From positions 1 to 52,383 of the forward strand of contig CAMEIH010000016.1 of the NCBI GenBank assembly GCA_945917985.1: 52,383 bases of DNA, read 5' to 3'. Positions 1 to 8,931 of the stretch are shown here, piece by piece. Numbering within the stretch: the stretch's first letter is position 1; each line of letters begins with the position of its first letter. Under the pieces are notes generated by a model. It did no database searches. It was not told the DNA's origin and worked only from the letters and a program-made list of their open reading frames with translations. Source of the DNA: an uncultured Clostridium sp. Its GTDB lineage: Bacteria > Bacillota > Clostridia > Lachnospirales > Lachnospiraceae. A program made the translations under genes and the position numbers.

Positions 1-61
<61 letters not shown>

Positions 62-348
62 AAAGTTTTTTCCCGGTTAAGATTAACTCTAGCTAATCAT
101 TAACCCGCGAATTGCTTCTGCAATTCGACCGAACTAATCATTTATGATTTGTTCGTGTTTACTGTTTTAGGTTCGTTTCTGTTCGAAACTTGCTTCTGAA
201 TTTTCTTCAGAGCTGTGGGTCCTTTTTCAGAACCCATGTCCTTTCGGACTTACTCATTTAGAATTTTCAGGGTTGCATTGCTGTTTATTTGTCAAGGTAC
301 GCTTCCTTTCTCTCGATCGGAAGTTGTTTTGTCTTGTTCAGACGCAAC
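62..348 (-). other. 16S rRNA leader, highly structured
   Basis: This is the transcribed spacer between the proximal rrn promoter and the 16S 5' end. On the minus strand it can fold several short hairpins, including GTCC-GAAA-GGAC, GAATTGC-agaa-GCAATTC, CTGAA-gaaaa-TTCAG and a GGGT/CCC stem. These are probably part of rRNA folding and processing. I saw no protein gene here and could not pick out a convincing boxA. Confidence 0.7.
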
Positions 349-354
349 TCTGAT

Positions 355-383
355 ATAATATCATGTGCTTTGTTCTGTGTCAA
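355..383 (-). promoter_or_regulatory. rrn promoter P2
   Basis: On the minus strand TTGACA (378-383) is separated by 17 bases from TATTAT (355-360). Transcription would start near 348 and run into the 16S leader. It is the proximal of two tandem promoters, a usual arrangement for rRNA operons. Confidence 0.8.
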
Positions 384-444
384 GACTTTTTTCAAACTTT
401 TTGAATTTCTTTTCCGCCGCTTCTGTTTTTCGCGGTGGATTTTT

Positions 445-474
445 ATTATAACATTAATTCAAAAAATTTGTCAA
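445..474 (-). promoter_or_regulatory. rrn promoter P1
   Basis: On the minus strand TTGACA (469-474) is separated by 18 bases from TATAAT (445-450). This is the distal promoter of the rRNA operon, about 90 bases upstream of P2 and just downstream of the tRNA-Ser terminator. Confidence 0.78.
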
Positions 475-537
475 CGCATAAATTCAAACTTTATGCTTTC
501 CTTGCAGTTTCTGCTTAACTGCCTTCACCACACAGGC

Positions 538-573
538 GAAAAATTTGGAAGTACTATGTTTCCAGCACTTCCA
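538..573 (-). terminator. Terminator of the tRNA-Ser unit
   Basis: On the minus strand a 10-bp stem (TGGAAGTGCT pairing with AGTACTTCCA, one G-U pair, 546-573) with an 8-base loop is followed by AATTTTT. It lies 23 bases past the tRNA 3' end and before the rrn promoters, so it insulates the two units. Confidence 0.8.
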
Positions 574-595
574 CTTGCTATATTGGCAGCTAAAC

Positions 596-682
596 GGAGA
601 AAGAGGGATTTGAACCCTCGCGCCGCGTGAACGACCTACACCCTTAGCAGGGGCGCCTCTTCAGCCTCTTGAGTATTTCTCC
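596..682 (-). tRNA. tRNA-Ser (anticodon GCT)
   Basis: The reverse complement folds as a class II tRNA with acceptor arm GGAGAAA/TTTCTCC, a long variable arm typical of tRNA-Ser, and the anticodon loop CTGCTAA reading AGC/AGT. The discriminator base is G. The 3' CCA is not encoded. It has its own promoter and terminator. Confidence 0.95.
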
Positions 683-743
683 ATAATCTGAATTGCATCC
701 CGCTACCAATATTCTGTTATGAGTTTTTCACAACGCAAAAGTT

Positions 744-772
744 ATTATACATAAGCAAATATCGTTTGTCAA
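744..772 (-). promoter_or_regulatory. Promoter of tRNA-Ser
   Basis: On the minus strand a consensus TTGACA (767-772) is separated by 17 bases from a consensus TATAAT (744-749). It lies 3 bases past the stop codon of the upstream acyltransferase gene and about 60 bases before the tRNA. Confidence 0.88.
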
Positions 773-775
773 CTG

Positions 776-1483
776 TTACATCGAATATTCTTCAATCGTT
801 TTCTCAATCCTTCTTTTCACTTCTGCCGCGATATCCACAGTCTTCATGTCCTTATACTCTTCATAGTACAAAGGTTTCATATAAATAACCTTTACCGTAA
901 CAGGTTGAATAGAATTTTCATCAAAGGGTTTAAAGGAATCTATCAGGGCACAAGGAACAATCGGGCATTTTGCTTTTACAGCACTCTTAAAACTTCCGCC
1001 CTTAAAATCGTTTAGTCTGTTTCCCATTTTACTTCTTGTCCCTTCAGCAAAGATAAGAAAATTTTTACCTGCCTTTACTTCCTCTGCCATCTTAAGGATT
1101 ACCTGCATAGACTGCTTGATATCTTCCCTGTCTATTGCGTAAGAACCAAGTGCCTGCATTACCTGTTTCAATAGGATTACATTTCTTACCTCTTTTTTTG
1201 CAACAAAGGCAAAAGGACGCGGACAGGAATCCAAAAATACCAGCACATCATATAATCCCTGATGATTTGGAAATAGGATAAATCCATCTTCCTTCGGTAG
1301 ATTTTCAATTCCATACGCCTCCACCGCAACTCTTCCTGCACGGTTTGCTTTCTTAGTTACCTTTTTTATCAGTGCAAAAGATTCCTCCATAGAAATCTTT
1401 TTGCTTTTGCCACACCACCAAATACGAAAAAAGTAATAGGGTGCCTGAATAAACAGCCGCAGCACCATTAACGCAATTCTCAC
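776..1483 (-). CDS. 1-acyl-sn-glycerol-3-phosphate acyltransferase (PlsC family)
   Basis: This membrane-associated enzyme probably transfers an acyl chain to lysophosphatidic acid to make phosphatidic acid. It has an N-terminal hydrophobic stretch, then the family signature NHQGLYDVL (NHxxxxD), and later a FAEGTRSK block that binds the phosphate of the acceptor. About 235 residues is normal for the family. I chose the GTG at 1483 because AGGAG sits 9 bases upstream. A TTG at 1513, overlapping the fumarase stop, is the alternative. It follows the fumarase beta gene with no terminator between, so the two may be co-transcribed. Confidence 0.88.
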   Translation of the reverse strand: MRIALMVLRLFIQAPYYFFRIWWCGKSKKISMEESFALIKKVTKKANRAGRVAVEAYGIENLPKEDGFILFPNHQGLYDVLVFLDSCPRPFAFVAKKEVRNVILLKQVMQALGSYAIDREDIKQSMQVILKMAEEVKAGKNFLIFAEGTRSKMGNRLNDFKGGSFKSAVKAKCPIVPCALIDSFKPFDENSIQPVTVKVIYMKPLYYEEYKDMKTVDIAAEVKRRIEKTIEEYSM

Positions 1484-1509
1484 GATTACACTCTCCTGCC
1501 CTGTTTTCG

Positions 1510-2061
1510 TCAATCTTCTTTATATTCATTTATAGCAGTTTCATATAAATTATTTCCCTCGGAATCAATTACCACAATCACCGGAAAATCCTTCACTTCC
1601 AGTTTCCTGATTGCTTCTGTTCCAAGATCATCATAGGCAATCACTTCTGAACTAACAATCGATTTCGAAAGCAATGCCCCCGCTCCTCCTACAGCCGCAA
1701 AATATACAGCTTTATTACGAATAATAGCTTTTCTGACTTCCTCTGATCTTTTTCCTTTACCTATCATACCTCTTTGTCCTAAGTCAAGCAGTGTCGGGGC
1801 GTATTTATCCATTCTGCTGGCAGTGGTAGGTCCTGCTGAGCCAATGGGTCTCCCCTCTCTTGCCGGAGAAGGTCCCATATAATAAATAATATTGTTCCTA
1901 ATGTCAAAAGGAAGTTCTTCTCCCCGCTCCAAAGTTTCAAACATTCTTTTGTGTGCGGCATCACGTGCTGTATAAATCGTGCCTGTTAAATAAACATAAT
2001 CTCCGCTTCGCAGTTCCGTCGCTTCCTTTTCTCCAAAAGGTACTGTTAAGTGCTTATCCAT
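1510..2061 (-). CDS. fumB: Fumarate hydratase, class I, beta subunit
   Basis: This is the C-terminal domain partner of the oxygen-sensitive, iron-sulfur fumarase that interconverts fumarate and malate in the cytoplasm. The 183-residue product carries the conserved blocks YTARDAAHKR, YYMGPSPAREG and GSAGPTTASRMD, which bind substrate in the class I family. Split-subunit fumarases of this length are standard in Clostridia. The start has a clear AAGGAAAGG site upstream. It lies 116 bases after the alpha subunit gene, and both are needed for activity. Confidence 0.93.
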   Translation of the reverse strand: MDKHLTVPFGEKEATELRSGDYVYLTGTIYTARDAAHKRMFETLERGEELPFDIRNNIIYYMGPSPAREGRPIGSAGPTTASRMDKYAPTLLDLGQRGMIGKGKRSEEVRKAIIRNKAVYFAAVGGAGALLSKSIVSSEVIAYDDLGTEAIRKLEVKDFPVIVVIDSEGNNLYETAINEYKED

Positions 2062-2177
2062 TTTATTTCCTTTCCTTATATAGTATGAAACTAAAACTCT
2101 TCTACTATATATAGAATATTTACACTATTAATATAGAAGAAACTCATTTCGTAAAACATTAAATTTATTAAAATTCC

Positions 2178-3020
2178 CTATATTTCTCTGACGCAATGCC
2201 TGTTTACATGGCAACAGATGTTGACCGCAACCGGTAAGCCTGCAATATGCGTCGGATAAGTGTTAATATTGACCGCAAGTGCCGTTGTGCTTCCGCCAAG
2301 TCCACCGGGGCCGATTCCCGTCTGATTGATTTTGGCAAGCAGTTCCTCTTCCATCTCTTTTACATAGGGGATTTCGGAATGTTGATTCACCGGCCTTGTC
2401 AGTGCCTGTTTTGCCATTAAAGCACACTTCTCGAAGGTTCCGCCGATACCAACTCCCACTACCATAGGAGGGCAGGCATTGGGACCCGCATCTTTTACTG
2501 CTGTCAGAATTGCATTTTTCACACCTTCTATTCCGTCAGCAGGCTTCAGCATAAATACTCTGCTCATATTTTCGCTGCCAAATCCCTTGGGGGCTATTGT
2601 AATTTTAATTTTATCTCCTGCAACAATATTATAATGAATCACTGCCGGAGTGTTATCCTTTGTATTTTCTCTGATCAGAGGATCCTTTACGACAGATTTG
2701 CGTAAGAACCCTTCTGTATAGCCCTGACGCACTCCCTCATTGATAGCGTCTGTCAAAAGTCCTCCCTCCAGCGCTACTTCCTGACCAAGCTCCACAAAAA
2801 CAACAGCCATTCCGGTGTCCTGACAGATAGGGATCATGTCCTTCACCGCAATCTCCAAATTTTCCTGCAGCTGATTCAAAATCTGTTTTCCCAAAGGCGC
2901 TTTTTCCTTCTGTGCTGCCTGATCCAACGCCGCTTTCATGTCATCTGTAAGGTAATGGTTGGCTTCAATACACATTTCCTTCACATTCCTGGTTATCTCA
3001 TTTACATGAATTGTTCTCAT
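2178..3020 (-). CDS. fumA: Fumarate hydratase, class I, alpha subunit
   Basis: This subunit carries the [4Fe-4S] cluster of class I fumarase. At 280 residues it shows the three cluster cysteines in CQDTG, NACPP and the GGTFEKC block, plus GGLGGSTTALAVN near the end. The start follows GGAGATAAAG. The next gene downstream is the beta subunit. The 116-base gap to it is AT-rich, and I could not pick out a hairpin or promoter there with confidence. Confidence 0.94.
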   Translation of the reverse strand: MRTIHVNEITRNVKEMCIEANHYLTDDMKAALDQAAQKEKAPLGKQILNQLQENLEIAVKDMIPICQDTGMAVVFVELGQEVALEGGLLTDAINEGVRQGYTEGFLRKSVVKDPLIRENTKDNTPAVIHYNIVAGDKIKITIAPKGFGSENMSRVFMLKPADGIEGVKNAILTAVKDAGPNACPPMVVGVGIGGTFEKCALMAKQALTRPVNQHSEIPYVKEMEEELLAKINQTGIGPGGLGGSTTALAVNINTYPTHIAGLPVAVNICCHVNRHCVREI

Positions 3021-3053
3021 CTTTATCTCCGTAGATCGATTCTGTTTCTTTTA

Positions 3054-3464
3054 TTAACCTGTAATCAAATTCTTTATTTCTTCCAGTTCTTCCTGTGTAG
3101 GTTCCCCGGGGTTCCAGCCGATTGTCTGTCCATCATCCTCATAACGTGGAATCAGATGCATGTGGAAATGGAATACCGTCTGTCCTGCTACTACGCCGTT
3201 ATTCTGCACAATATTGAAGCCGTCACAATTCAATTTTTCTGTGATAACTCCGGCCATTTTCTTTGCAAGCTTCATTGCAGAAGCTGCAACCTCGTCTGGT
3301 ATCTCATAGATATTTGCACAATGCTCCTTGGGAAGAATCAGTGCATGTCCCTTTGCAGCCGGCCCAAGGTCTAAAATTACTCTGAATTGCTCATCTTCAT
3401 AAAGTGTTTTAGAAGGGATTTCCCCTGCCGCAATCTTACAAAAAATGCAGTTATCACTTTTCAT
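3054..3464 (-). CDS. HIT family nucleotide-binding protein
   Basis: A 136-residue histidine-triad protein, probably a small cytoplasmic nucleotide hydrolase acting on AMP-linked compounds (Hint-like). The N-terminus has CIFCKIAAGEIPS, a typical metal-binding start, and the C-terminal half has the triad FHFHMHLIPR. Length and layout match bacterial HIT proteins. The start follows AAAGGAGAG. It sits between the flavoprotein and fumarase genes with short gaps, so probably in the same transcript. The physiological substrate cannot be told from sequence. Confidence 0.93.
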   Translation of the reverse strand: MKSDNCIFCKIAAGEIPSKTLYEDEQFRVILDLGPAAKGHALILPKEHCANIYEIPDEVAASAMKLAKKMAGVITEKLNCDGFNIVQNNGVVAGQTVFHFHMHLIPRYEDDGQTIGWNPGEPTQEELEEIKNLITG

Positions 3465-3491
3465 TTTTCTCTCTCCTTTTACTATTTTTCT

Positions 3492-4499
3492 TTATAGGGT
3501 TTTTTCCATAAAGGCAAAAATCTGATCCAGTGTTCGCAATATCTTAAAGTCACCCTTCATTTTCATAGCCCCTCCCATAAAAGCTCTCTGGAAAGTCATC
3601 CGGGCATAAATAATATCATCCATGGTTTCCCTGTTCATCTGAATCTCCACATCACATCCGTCAACAGAACCATAATGGTATTTGCATTCAGGTCCGTTTA
3701 CCTCGATGACCAGTGGTTTTTTCTTTCCATCTATCTGAATCTTATATACTGCTTTAAAACCGGGCTGAGGTACAAAATGGCTCTGAAATGCACTGATATA
3801 TTCTTCTTCTGTCCCCTCCAAATCATTGTTTCCCATCATATCACGAAAAAGGCTTGTGAGTTCCTGGATATCCTCCTTCTGTCTTCTCACATAGCTGTCA
3901 TCCGCAGCATAATGAGATAGCTGCTCTGATTCCTGTGGAGTCAGATCAATGTTCTTGGTAATGGAAACCATTTTTTTGACAGCCTGATTGCTGGCAGGGA
4001 GACTTGCCATCTTCTGGTTTATGGTGCGGTACATATTCTCCGCTTTTTTCTCGATAATCTTATTGTACTCTTCATTTCCTTCAAAAATGGAAGTGTCTGC
4101 AATATATCCACAGATACCGCTACAGGGCAGTCCTCCCAAGATTTCCCACGCATTGGCAAGATTCAGCTTACCTTCCCGCTCTCCGTAGGTCGTGGACATG
4201 ACAATAGGACACATATATGTTTTGGCAATTTTTTCTTTATCACCATAAAGCCAGCATGCATCAAGAAACTGCTGCATGTATCCGCCGATTCCAAACCATT
4301 CCACAGTGGTCGCAAGGATAATTCCATCCGCTTCCTTAAGCGTTTGGGGCAGAGTGGTGATACTGTTCTTCAATTCATACAGATTAAAGCGTTCCACAGT
4401 TACATGAAGTTCTTCCAACACTTCCTGCATTTTGTTGATCACATAAAGTGTCGGATCATCCATCAATCCTCTTCCGCCGTAGTAAATATAAATCTTCAT
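3492..4499 (-). CDS. Flavodoxin-fold NAD(P)H oxidoreductase with SCP2-like C-terminal domain
   Basis: The first 170 or so residues look like a flavodoxin/NADPH-dependent FMN reductase fold (beta start KIYIYYGG, then IILATTVEWFG and a loop typical of FMN binding). The last 100 residues resemble an SCP2 sterol-carrier domain (ITIDGKK-like strand, IQMNRETM, ending GDFKILRTL). The fusion is known in Clostridia but its substrate is not. The ribosome binding site is GGAAAGG. The gene could read on from the pilus operon, because I saw no terminator in the 60 bases before it. Confidence 0.78.
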   Translation of the reverse strand: MKIYIYYGGRGLMDDPTLYVINKMQEVLEELHVTVERFNLYELKNSITTLPQTLKEADGIILATTVEWFGIGGYMQQFLDACWLYGDKEKIAKTYMCPIVMSTTYGEREGKLNLANAWEILGGLPCSGICGYIADTSIFEGNEEYNKIIEKKAENMYRTINQKMASLPASNQAVKKMVSITKNIDLTPQESEQLSHYAADDSYVRRQKEDIQELTSLFRDMMGNNDLEGTEEEYISAFQSHFVPQPGFKAVYKIQIDGKKKPLVIEVNGPECKYHYGSVDGCDVEIQMNRETMDDIIYARMTFQRAFMGGAMKMKGDFKILRTLDQIFAFMEKTL

Positions 4500-4559
4500 A
4501 CCAAACTGTCCTTTCCTGTTACTATGAAATGCATTACTTTTAGTATAAAACTGATTTGA

Positions 4560-5828
4560 TTATCTGTAAATAAATTTTAGTTTTCCGAGCCTGATTTCAT
4601 CTCCGGGCTCCAGCACCTCAGAAGCATTTGGCAAAAGACGCATCCCGTTTTTAAAGGAGCCGTTGGTGGAATTCAGATCACTCATATATATTCTGTTTCC
4701 TTCCCTGAAAAATCTGGCATGCCTGCGGCTGATGCTCTGATCCTCAATAACCATGTCCACACTTCCCGCAAGCTTTCCCACTGTCAACGGTAATCTTCCT
4801 AAATCAATATGATTTTTGTTCCCTTTGCCCACTCCGTAAAGCTTGTTTTCACAGTTTTCCACCCATGGAATGAAAACAGTATTCCCGTAGGCCTGCTCCG
4901 CTTTCTGTTGAATTCTGTCGCTGATGTCCGTTTCCCTGTACGGCTTTTCCTCTTCCCTTTCCATTTTTCGGAACCTTTCCTTTATTCCGCCATCTTCTCT
5001 TTTTCCAGAAAGAAACAAATCATAGATAAAAAATCCCGCATTTCCCAGAAACAGTGCGCCGCAAAATAATAATCCCGCATACAGACAAATTTGTATTTTT
5101 TCAGAGAAAAGAAAGAACCGGTTCATAAAATACAATATCAGAAAAAGCATGATTGCCGCTATCATAAAAATAACAGCCCATTTGTTACCGATTTTCTCCT
5201 CTTCTTCCTCTTCAGGAGGTTCCAAAAGGGAAAGTGGGTTCTCCCTTTCCGGTATTTCCTGTATCCTTTCATTTACTTTTTCTTCCCATTCCAGATCCTC
5301 CTCAAACCAATTGACCACCTCATCCAGCACAAACTGCTCTTTTGTGGCAAGTTCAAGCATTTTATAAACTATTTCTACGGCTGTCTGATCTTCATTGTCT
5401 ATTTTTTCCGCCAAATATTCCAGAAAGGATACTATGTAATTGTCCTCTGTCTCAAATGGAAAATAAAGAAAATATAAATGCTCTGTTTCCGCATCCGCAT
5501 AAATATATTCCGGCTGTAGAACAAGATTTCTCTCATTCAGCAAAAATTTTGACAGCTTCTCCTGTACCATTTTTAAATGTATAAAAATATTTTTAATCTG
5601 TTTCATGGTAAGCTTTCTGCCTTCGTAGAGATTTAACAGATTTTGTTTTGAAGTAATTTCGTAGTACAAAAAAACATCACCGTTTACATGCCTCTCTTTA
5701 CAGGGAAGTAAGCCTTCAATCTGATTATCCGTTATCATACGGCATTGATACAATTCCGTTCTTTGATTCTCTCCTTCCATGATCAGATAATTATGTCTAT
5801 AATCCTTATAATAACTTACATTTATCAT
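4560..5828 (-). CDS. FHA domain protein with DUF6382-like N-terminus, membrane anchored
   Basis: The last gene of the pilus operon. The N-terminal 200 residues resemble DUF6382, which in Clostridia sits in front of FHA domains. Two membrane segments follow at about 218-275. The last 80 residues are an FHA fold with SRRHAR and LNSTNGSFKNG, the residues that bind phosphothreonine. It probably ties pilus assembly to Ser/Thr phosphorylation or acts as a scaffold. I chose the ATG at 5828, which overlaps the upstream stop as ATGA and has AAGG 8 bases upstream. A GTG at 5837 is possible. Confidence 0.85.
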   Translation of the reverse strand: MINVSYYKDYRHNYLIMEGENQRTELYQCRMITDNQIEGLLPCKERHVNGDVFLYYEITSKQNLLNLYEGRKLTMKQIKNIFIHLKMVQEKLSKFLLNERNLVLQPEYIYADAETEHLYFLYFPFETEDNYIVSFLEYLAEKIDNEDQTAVEIVYKMLELATKEQFVLDEVVNWFEEDLEWEEKVNERIQEIPERENPLSLLEPPEEEEEEKIGNKWAVIFMIAAIMLFLILYFMNRFFLFSEKIQICLYAGLLFCGALFLGNAGFFIYDLFLSGKREDGGIKERFRKMEREEEKPYRETDISDRIQQKAEQAYGNTVFIPWVENCENKLYGVGKGNKNHIDLGRLPLTVGKLAGSVDMVIEDQSISRRHARFFREGNRIYMSDLNSTNGSFKNGMRLLPNASEVLEPGDEIRLGKLKFIYR

Positions 5829-6247
5829 CCTTGACACCTTACCCCTTCTATCAACCCTACAATATTGATCCGTTCTGATTTCTTTTTTATTTTAAGAGAA
5901 CCTCCATAGCTTACAGTTTCTATGCTCACCTGCAGGTTGTCCCCTTTTATCCTGTTTTCTTCCACATGGCAAAAAGGGTAGAACCGCATTTGATATTGTA
6001 GTCTGCTCTCAACATATTGACTGTCCGGCTCTCTTAACATCATATCTCCGTAAATAACCTCCCCGTAATTTATTCCTGCTTCCGTAAACCGGCTTCCTCG
6101 AAAGGCCACAAGATAATCATTCTGTGATATGATGCATCTGTTATACAGGAAAAAACCACACAAAATAATAAGTAAATACAAAAAAATCACAAGAGGCATT
6201 ACAAAAGATGCCTCCACTGTCAAATATCCCTTCAGGTTTTTACACAT
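5825..6247 (-). CDS. TadE-like minor pilin
   Basis: A 140-residue protein with a class III prepilin signal: basic KNLKG, then YLTVEASF with Glu at +5 of the predicted mature protein, then about 20 hydrophobic residues. The remainder is a small extracytoplasmic domain. It would be cut by the neighbouring prepilin peptidase and act as a pseudopilin of the Tad-like machine. It overlaps the peptidase gene by 8 bases and the FHA gene by 4. Confidence 0.82.
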   Translation of the reverse strand: MCKNLKGYLTVEASFVMPLVIFLYLLIILCGFFLYNRCIISQNDYLVAFRGSRFTEAGINYGEVIYGDMMLREPDSQYVESRLQYQMRFYPFCHVEENRIKGDNLQVSIETVSYGGSLKIKKKSERINIVGLIEGVRCQG

Positions 6248-6653
6248 AAATAAGTATCACCTCCATGGCTGCCAGAAAAAAAGGAATCAGGGGAACAGGC
6301 TCTTTGTTTCCGCGCATCAACCGATACAGAGAAAATATTCCTGTCATCATAATTCCAATGCTGACCATTATCGTACATAATCCTCCTCCAAGAAAAAAAC
6401 CGATCACCAAAGCCACCATGCCGTCTCCGAAACCTATTTGTTCTCCTGTCAAAAACGCCAGAAATAGAAGCGCCATTCCGGGAAGGATACAAATCATTGC
6501 CTTATCCACACCGTTTCCTGCTGCGAAATAAACGACAGCTGCTATGCCAAAAGCCACAATCCATATCGTTGGAATTGTTTTCCATCTGATGTCATATGAT
6601 GCCAAAATGCCAAGGAATAAAAGAGTAAGGCTGTATCCTATCTGCTCATACAT
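6240..6653 (-). CDS. Prepilin peptidase, A24 family (TadV/CpaA type)
   Basis: A 137-residue membrane aspartic protease that removes the leader of Flp-type pilins. It has the two catalytic aspartates in SYDIRWKTIP and in the GxGD motif GFGDG, with about four to five membrane segments. The short form lacking the methylase domain is the TadV/CpaA type. The ATG at 6653 has AGGAGAG 4 bases upstream. A longer reading from 6719 has no better site and overlaps the upstream gene. Confidence 0.87.
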   Translation of the reverse strand: MYEQIGYSLTLLFLGILASYDIRWKTIPTIWIVAFGIAAVVYFAAGNGVDKAMICILPGMALLFLAFLTGEQIGFGDGMVALVIGFFLGGGLCTIMVSIGIMMTGIFSLYRLMRGNKEPVPLIPFFLAAMEVILIYV

Positions 6654-6666
6654 ACGCTCTCTCCTC

Positions 6667-7524
6667 TCATCCGCACTTGCTGCAGGCGCTTCTTCCTCCC
6701 GCTTCTGAGAAAGGAACAAGATACACTGTTCTTTTCAGAGACGGACAATCTGTTTCTCCATGATATTTGTTTCCCCATTCCGTAAGATAAACAAGTCCAT
6801 GCTTACCCGGACGGCAAGTCTCACAGGGATAATATTTTTCTCCGGATCCGTTGCGCAGTCCGGAAATCTCTTCTGCCTCTTCCGCCCGGATATTGATTTT
6901 CAGATAAGTACACTCCTGTGAAAGATGATATTTACTTCCTGATGGCGTTATATAAACATAAATATCTGAATTTTTTCCGCCTTCCTCGCCGCCTTCCCGG
7001 TATCCTACAAACCCATGTCCGAAAAATGCATCAGTTATTTCAATATTTCCTATAGGAAGCCAACGGACAAACGGTTTCATGGCATAGGAAGTCTGAATTT
7101 CCAAATTTCCATCTCCACAGTTATCCCATGAAGTATTTACAATGACTCCATCACTTCCCTCTTCAACACATAAATATGGAAGCAACTGTTCCCCTAAATA
7201 TTGCTTTATTTCTTCCTCCTGACTATCTGTAAACAGACCGGCAGTTCCCTGCTCATACACTCTTTCATATGCCAAAAAACACATTTTACTTCCAACCTGA
7301 TGCATTGCTTCATATGCATCACTCTGAAATCTCACCATCTCAAGACTGTAGAGCAGGGTCACCGTAAAAAGAAAAAACAGGGGCAAAACAAGACACCCTT
7401 CAAGGGCCATTCCCGCTTTCAGAAAAATGGGGAAAGAGAAAGATGCTCTCTCAAAAAAGCTGTACCGAGAAGGGGCCTTTTCACTATTTGATTTTTCTTT
7501 ACTGATTCTTCGAAAAGAGAACAT
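6667..7524 (-). CDS. TadE-like pseudopilin with two C-terminal Cys/His modules
   Basis: The N-terminus has a class III-like signal (KAG, then MALEG with Glu at +5, then LVLPLFFLFTVTLL). The middle, about residues 70-185, is an unrecognised extracytoplasmic region. The end holds two copies of a module, VY-(I/L)-T-x-x-G-x-KYH-x4-C followed by CxxC, at about 189-237 and 245-284. The Cys and His residues look like a metal site. The protein is far longer than a plain TadE, so the modules may form an exposed tip or a surface-binding part. Its role is inferred from context. Confidence 0.72.
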   Translation of the reverse strand: MFSFRRISKEKSNSEKAPSRYSFFERASFSFPIFLKAGMALEGCLVLPLFFLFTVTLLYSLEMVRFQSDAYEAMHQVGSKMCFLAYERVYEQGTAGLFTDSQEEEIKQYLGEQLLPYLCVEEGSDGVIVNTSWDNCGDGNLEIQTSYAMKPFVRWLPIGNIEITDAFFGHGFVGYREGGEEGGKNSDIYVYITPSGSKYHLSQECTYLKINIRAEEAEEISGLRNGSGEKYYPCETCRPGKHGLVYLTEWGNKYHGETDCPSLKRTVYLVPFSEAGGRSACSKCG

Positions 7525-7545
7525 CCTTCTCTTTCCCCCTTTCTA

Positions 7546-8931
7546 CTAATAGTATCCATAGGTCCTGGTAAGGGTATAGTTATCTCCCATGATTCCTCTC
7601 GCCTCAACCTGTGCACGATATTTTTCTACACAAAAATCCATGGAAAAGCAGGGATTTCCTGTCAGCGATCTGATATCCATTTCCATAATATCCATGCTTC
7701 GCAGATTTCTTTCCTCCTCGGAAAGAAGCATGATTATACAGGCAAGATACTGTTCATAATTAAGTCCAATATCCGCATCCATAATGAAAGGGATTTCACC
7801 GGAGAGCACCTGATCAATTCCTGTATAAAAACTGTTCTTTTCAAGCGGAACCCTGGCACCGCTTAAAAGCGACTTTACCTCTGAGAGCGACTCCAGATAA
7901 GCACAGGCATAAAGGATGCTCAAGGTTACCGGCAGATGAAATTCCTCTTTCATCTGCACTGCCTGAAGAGACACGGCTAGAGAGGAAGCTTCCTCATGCA
8001 GTTTTCCGTTTTCCAGTATGGCAGCAGCATTTATTGCAAACCGCCATTTGATCAGTCTGTCAGCAACCGCTTTCAAGTTTTCATAATCCGAAGGCTCCCC
8101 ACAGGCTATGTATTCCATCTGAAACAGGAGAACGGAATCTTCTCTGACTTTTCTGTAATTTCCCATCTTTTCAAACAGATAAATAAGAAAAAGCTCATTA
8201 TCTCCCTCTTTCTCGCAGCTTTTGCCTACATTTTCTGTTCTTCTTCCGGAAATAAAATCACTCTTTCGTATACGTCCGACTCCGATACCATTCATATCTA
8301 AGTTAAGAAGATAAAGGATATCACTGTCCGTCATTCCATAAATGCGGTCTGCCGGATTTCCAAGAGAAACTTCTACCAGTTCCCCTTTTTCATTTAGAAT
8401 CCTGGGAAGCTCTATTCCTGCTATCTGTTCCTGCAGAGCACTCCACTCTTCCATTGCATCCCTTCCATCAAGACTATCCACATTTTGAAGGTATGAAAAA
8501 ATTTCTGTTTCTTCTCTCCGGATGTTACTGTCCTTAATATACTTTACTGCCTGATACTTCATGGAAGCCCCTATTCCCTCCGATGCTACAGCTACTTCCG
8601 GTATCGTCACTTTTTCAAGTTCAACATCGATCCATGGTTTCTTGTCTGACTTTATGCTTAAATTACGTCTTATATAAAAATCAAGCCTCTCCTCTATATT
8701 GGAAACAGAAGGCTCTCTGCCAAGGTAAGATGCATCGATATAGAAAAGATCATATCTTTCCTGAAGCGCAGTGGAAAACTCTGCAAGAACAGAATTCATC
8801 CCTATATCTGTGGCGCATTCCAATCTCACTTTTCCTCCGTTTCTGATTGCATTTCCTGTCAAAAACAGTACAAAACCAATCAGCGCTGAAAGAGATAATG
8901 ACAGAAACACAGTCAAATATCCCCTCATCAT
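7546..8931 (-). CDS. DUF5702-like protein of the pilus operon
   Basis: A 461-residue protein that begins RGYLTVFLSLSLSALIGFV, a single membrane segment with the same GYLTV start as the TadE-like protein downstream. The rest is a large, mostly helical extracytoplasmic domain. I assign it to the DUF5702 family, which occurs in clostridial Tad-like operons, from this layout and context. Function is unknown. It probably is a pilus-associated minor subunit. It overlaps the pilin gene stop as ATGA. Confidence 0.68.
   Translation of the reverse strand: MMRGYLTVFLSLSLSALIGFVLFLTGNAIRNGGKVRLECATDIGMNSVLAEFSTALQERYDLFYIDASYLGREPSVSNIEERLDFYIRRNLSIKSDKKPWIDVELEKVTIPEVAVASEGIGASMKYQAVKYIKDSNIRREETEIFSYLQNVDSLDGRDAMEEWSALQEQIAGIELPRILNEKGELVEVSLGNPADRIYGMTDSDILYLLNLDMNGIGVGRIRKSDFISGRRTENVGKSCEKEGDNELFLIYLFEKMGNYRKVREDSVLLFQMEYIACGEPSDYENLKAVADRLIKWRFAINAAAILENGKLHEEASSLAVSLQAVQMKEEFHLPVTLSILYACAYLESLSEVKSLLSGARVPLEKNSFYTGIDQVLSGEIPFIMDADIGLNYEQYLACIIMLLSEEERNLRSMDIMEMDIRSLTGNPCFSMDFCVEKYRAQVEARGIMGDNYTLTRTYGYY

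Noticed and set aside
289-294. Third rrn promoter
   Set aside because: A TTGACA occurs on the minus strand but there is no -10 box at a fitting distance.
2955-3374. Plus-strand gene of 139 codons opposite the HIT protein
   Set aside because: It lies opposite the fumarase and HIT genes, is rich in Cys, Leu and Phe as expected of antisense frames, and has no ribosome site.
4500-4559. Promoter between the FHA gene and the flavodoxin/SCP2 gene
   Set aside because: TATACT and CATAGT occur, but no -35 box at a suitable distance stands out.
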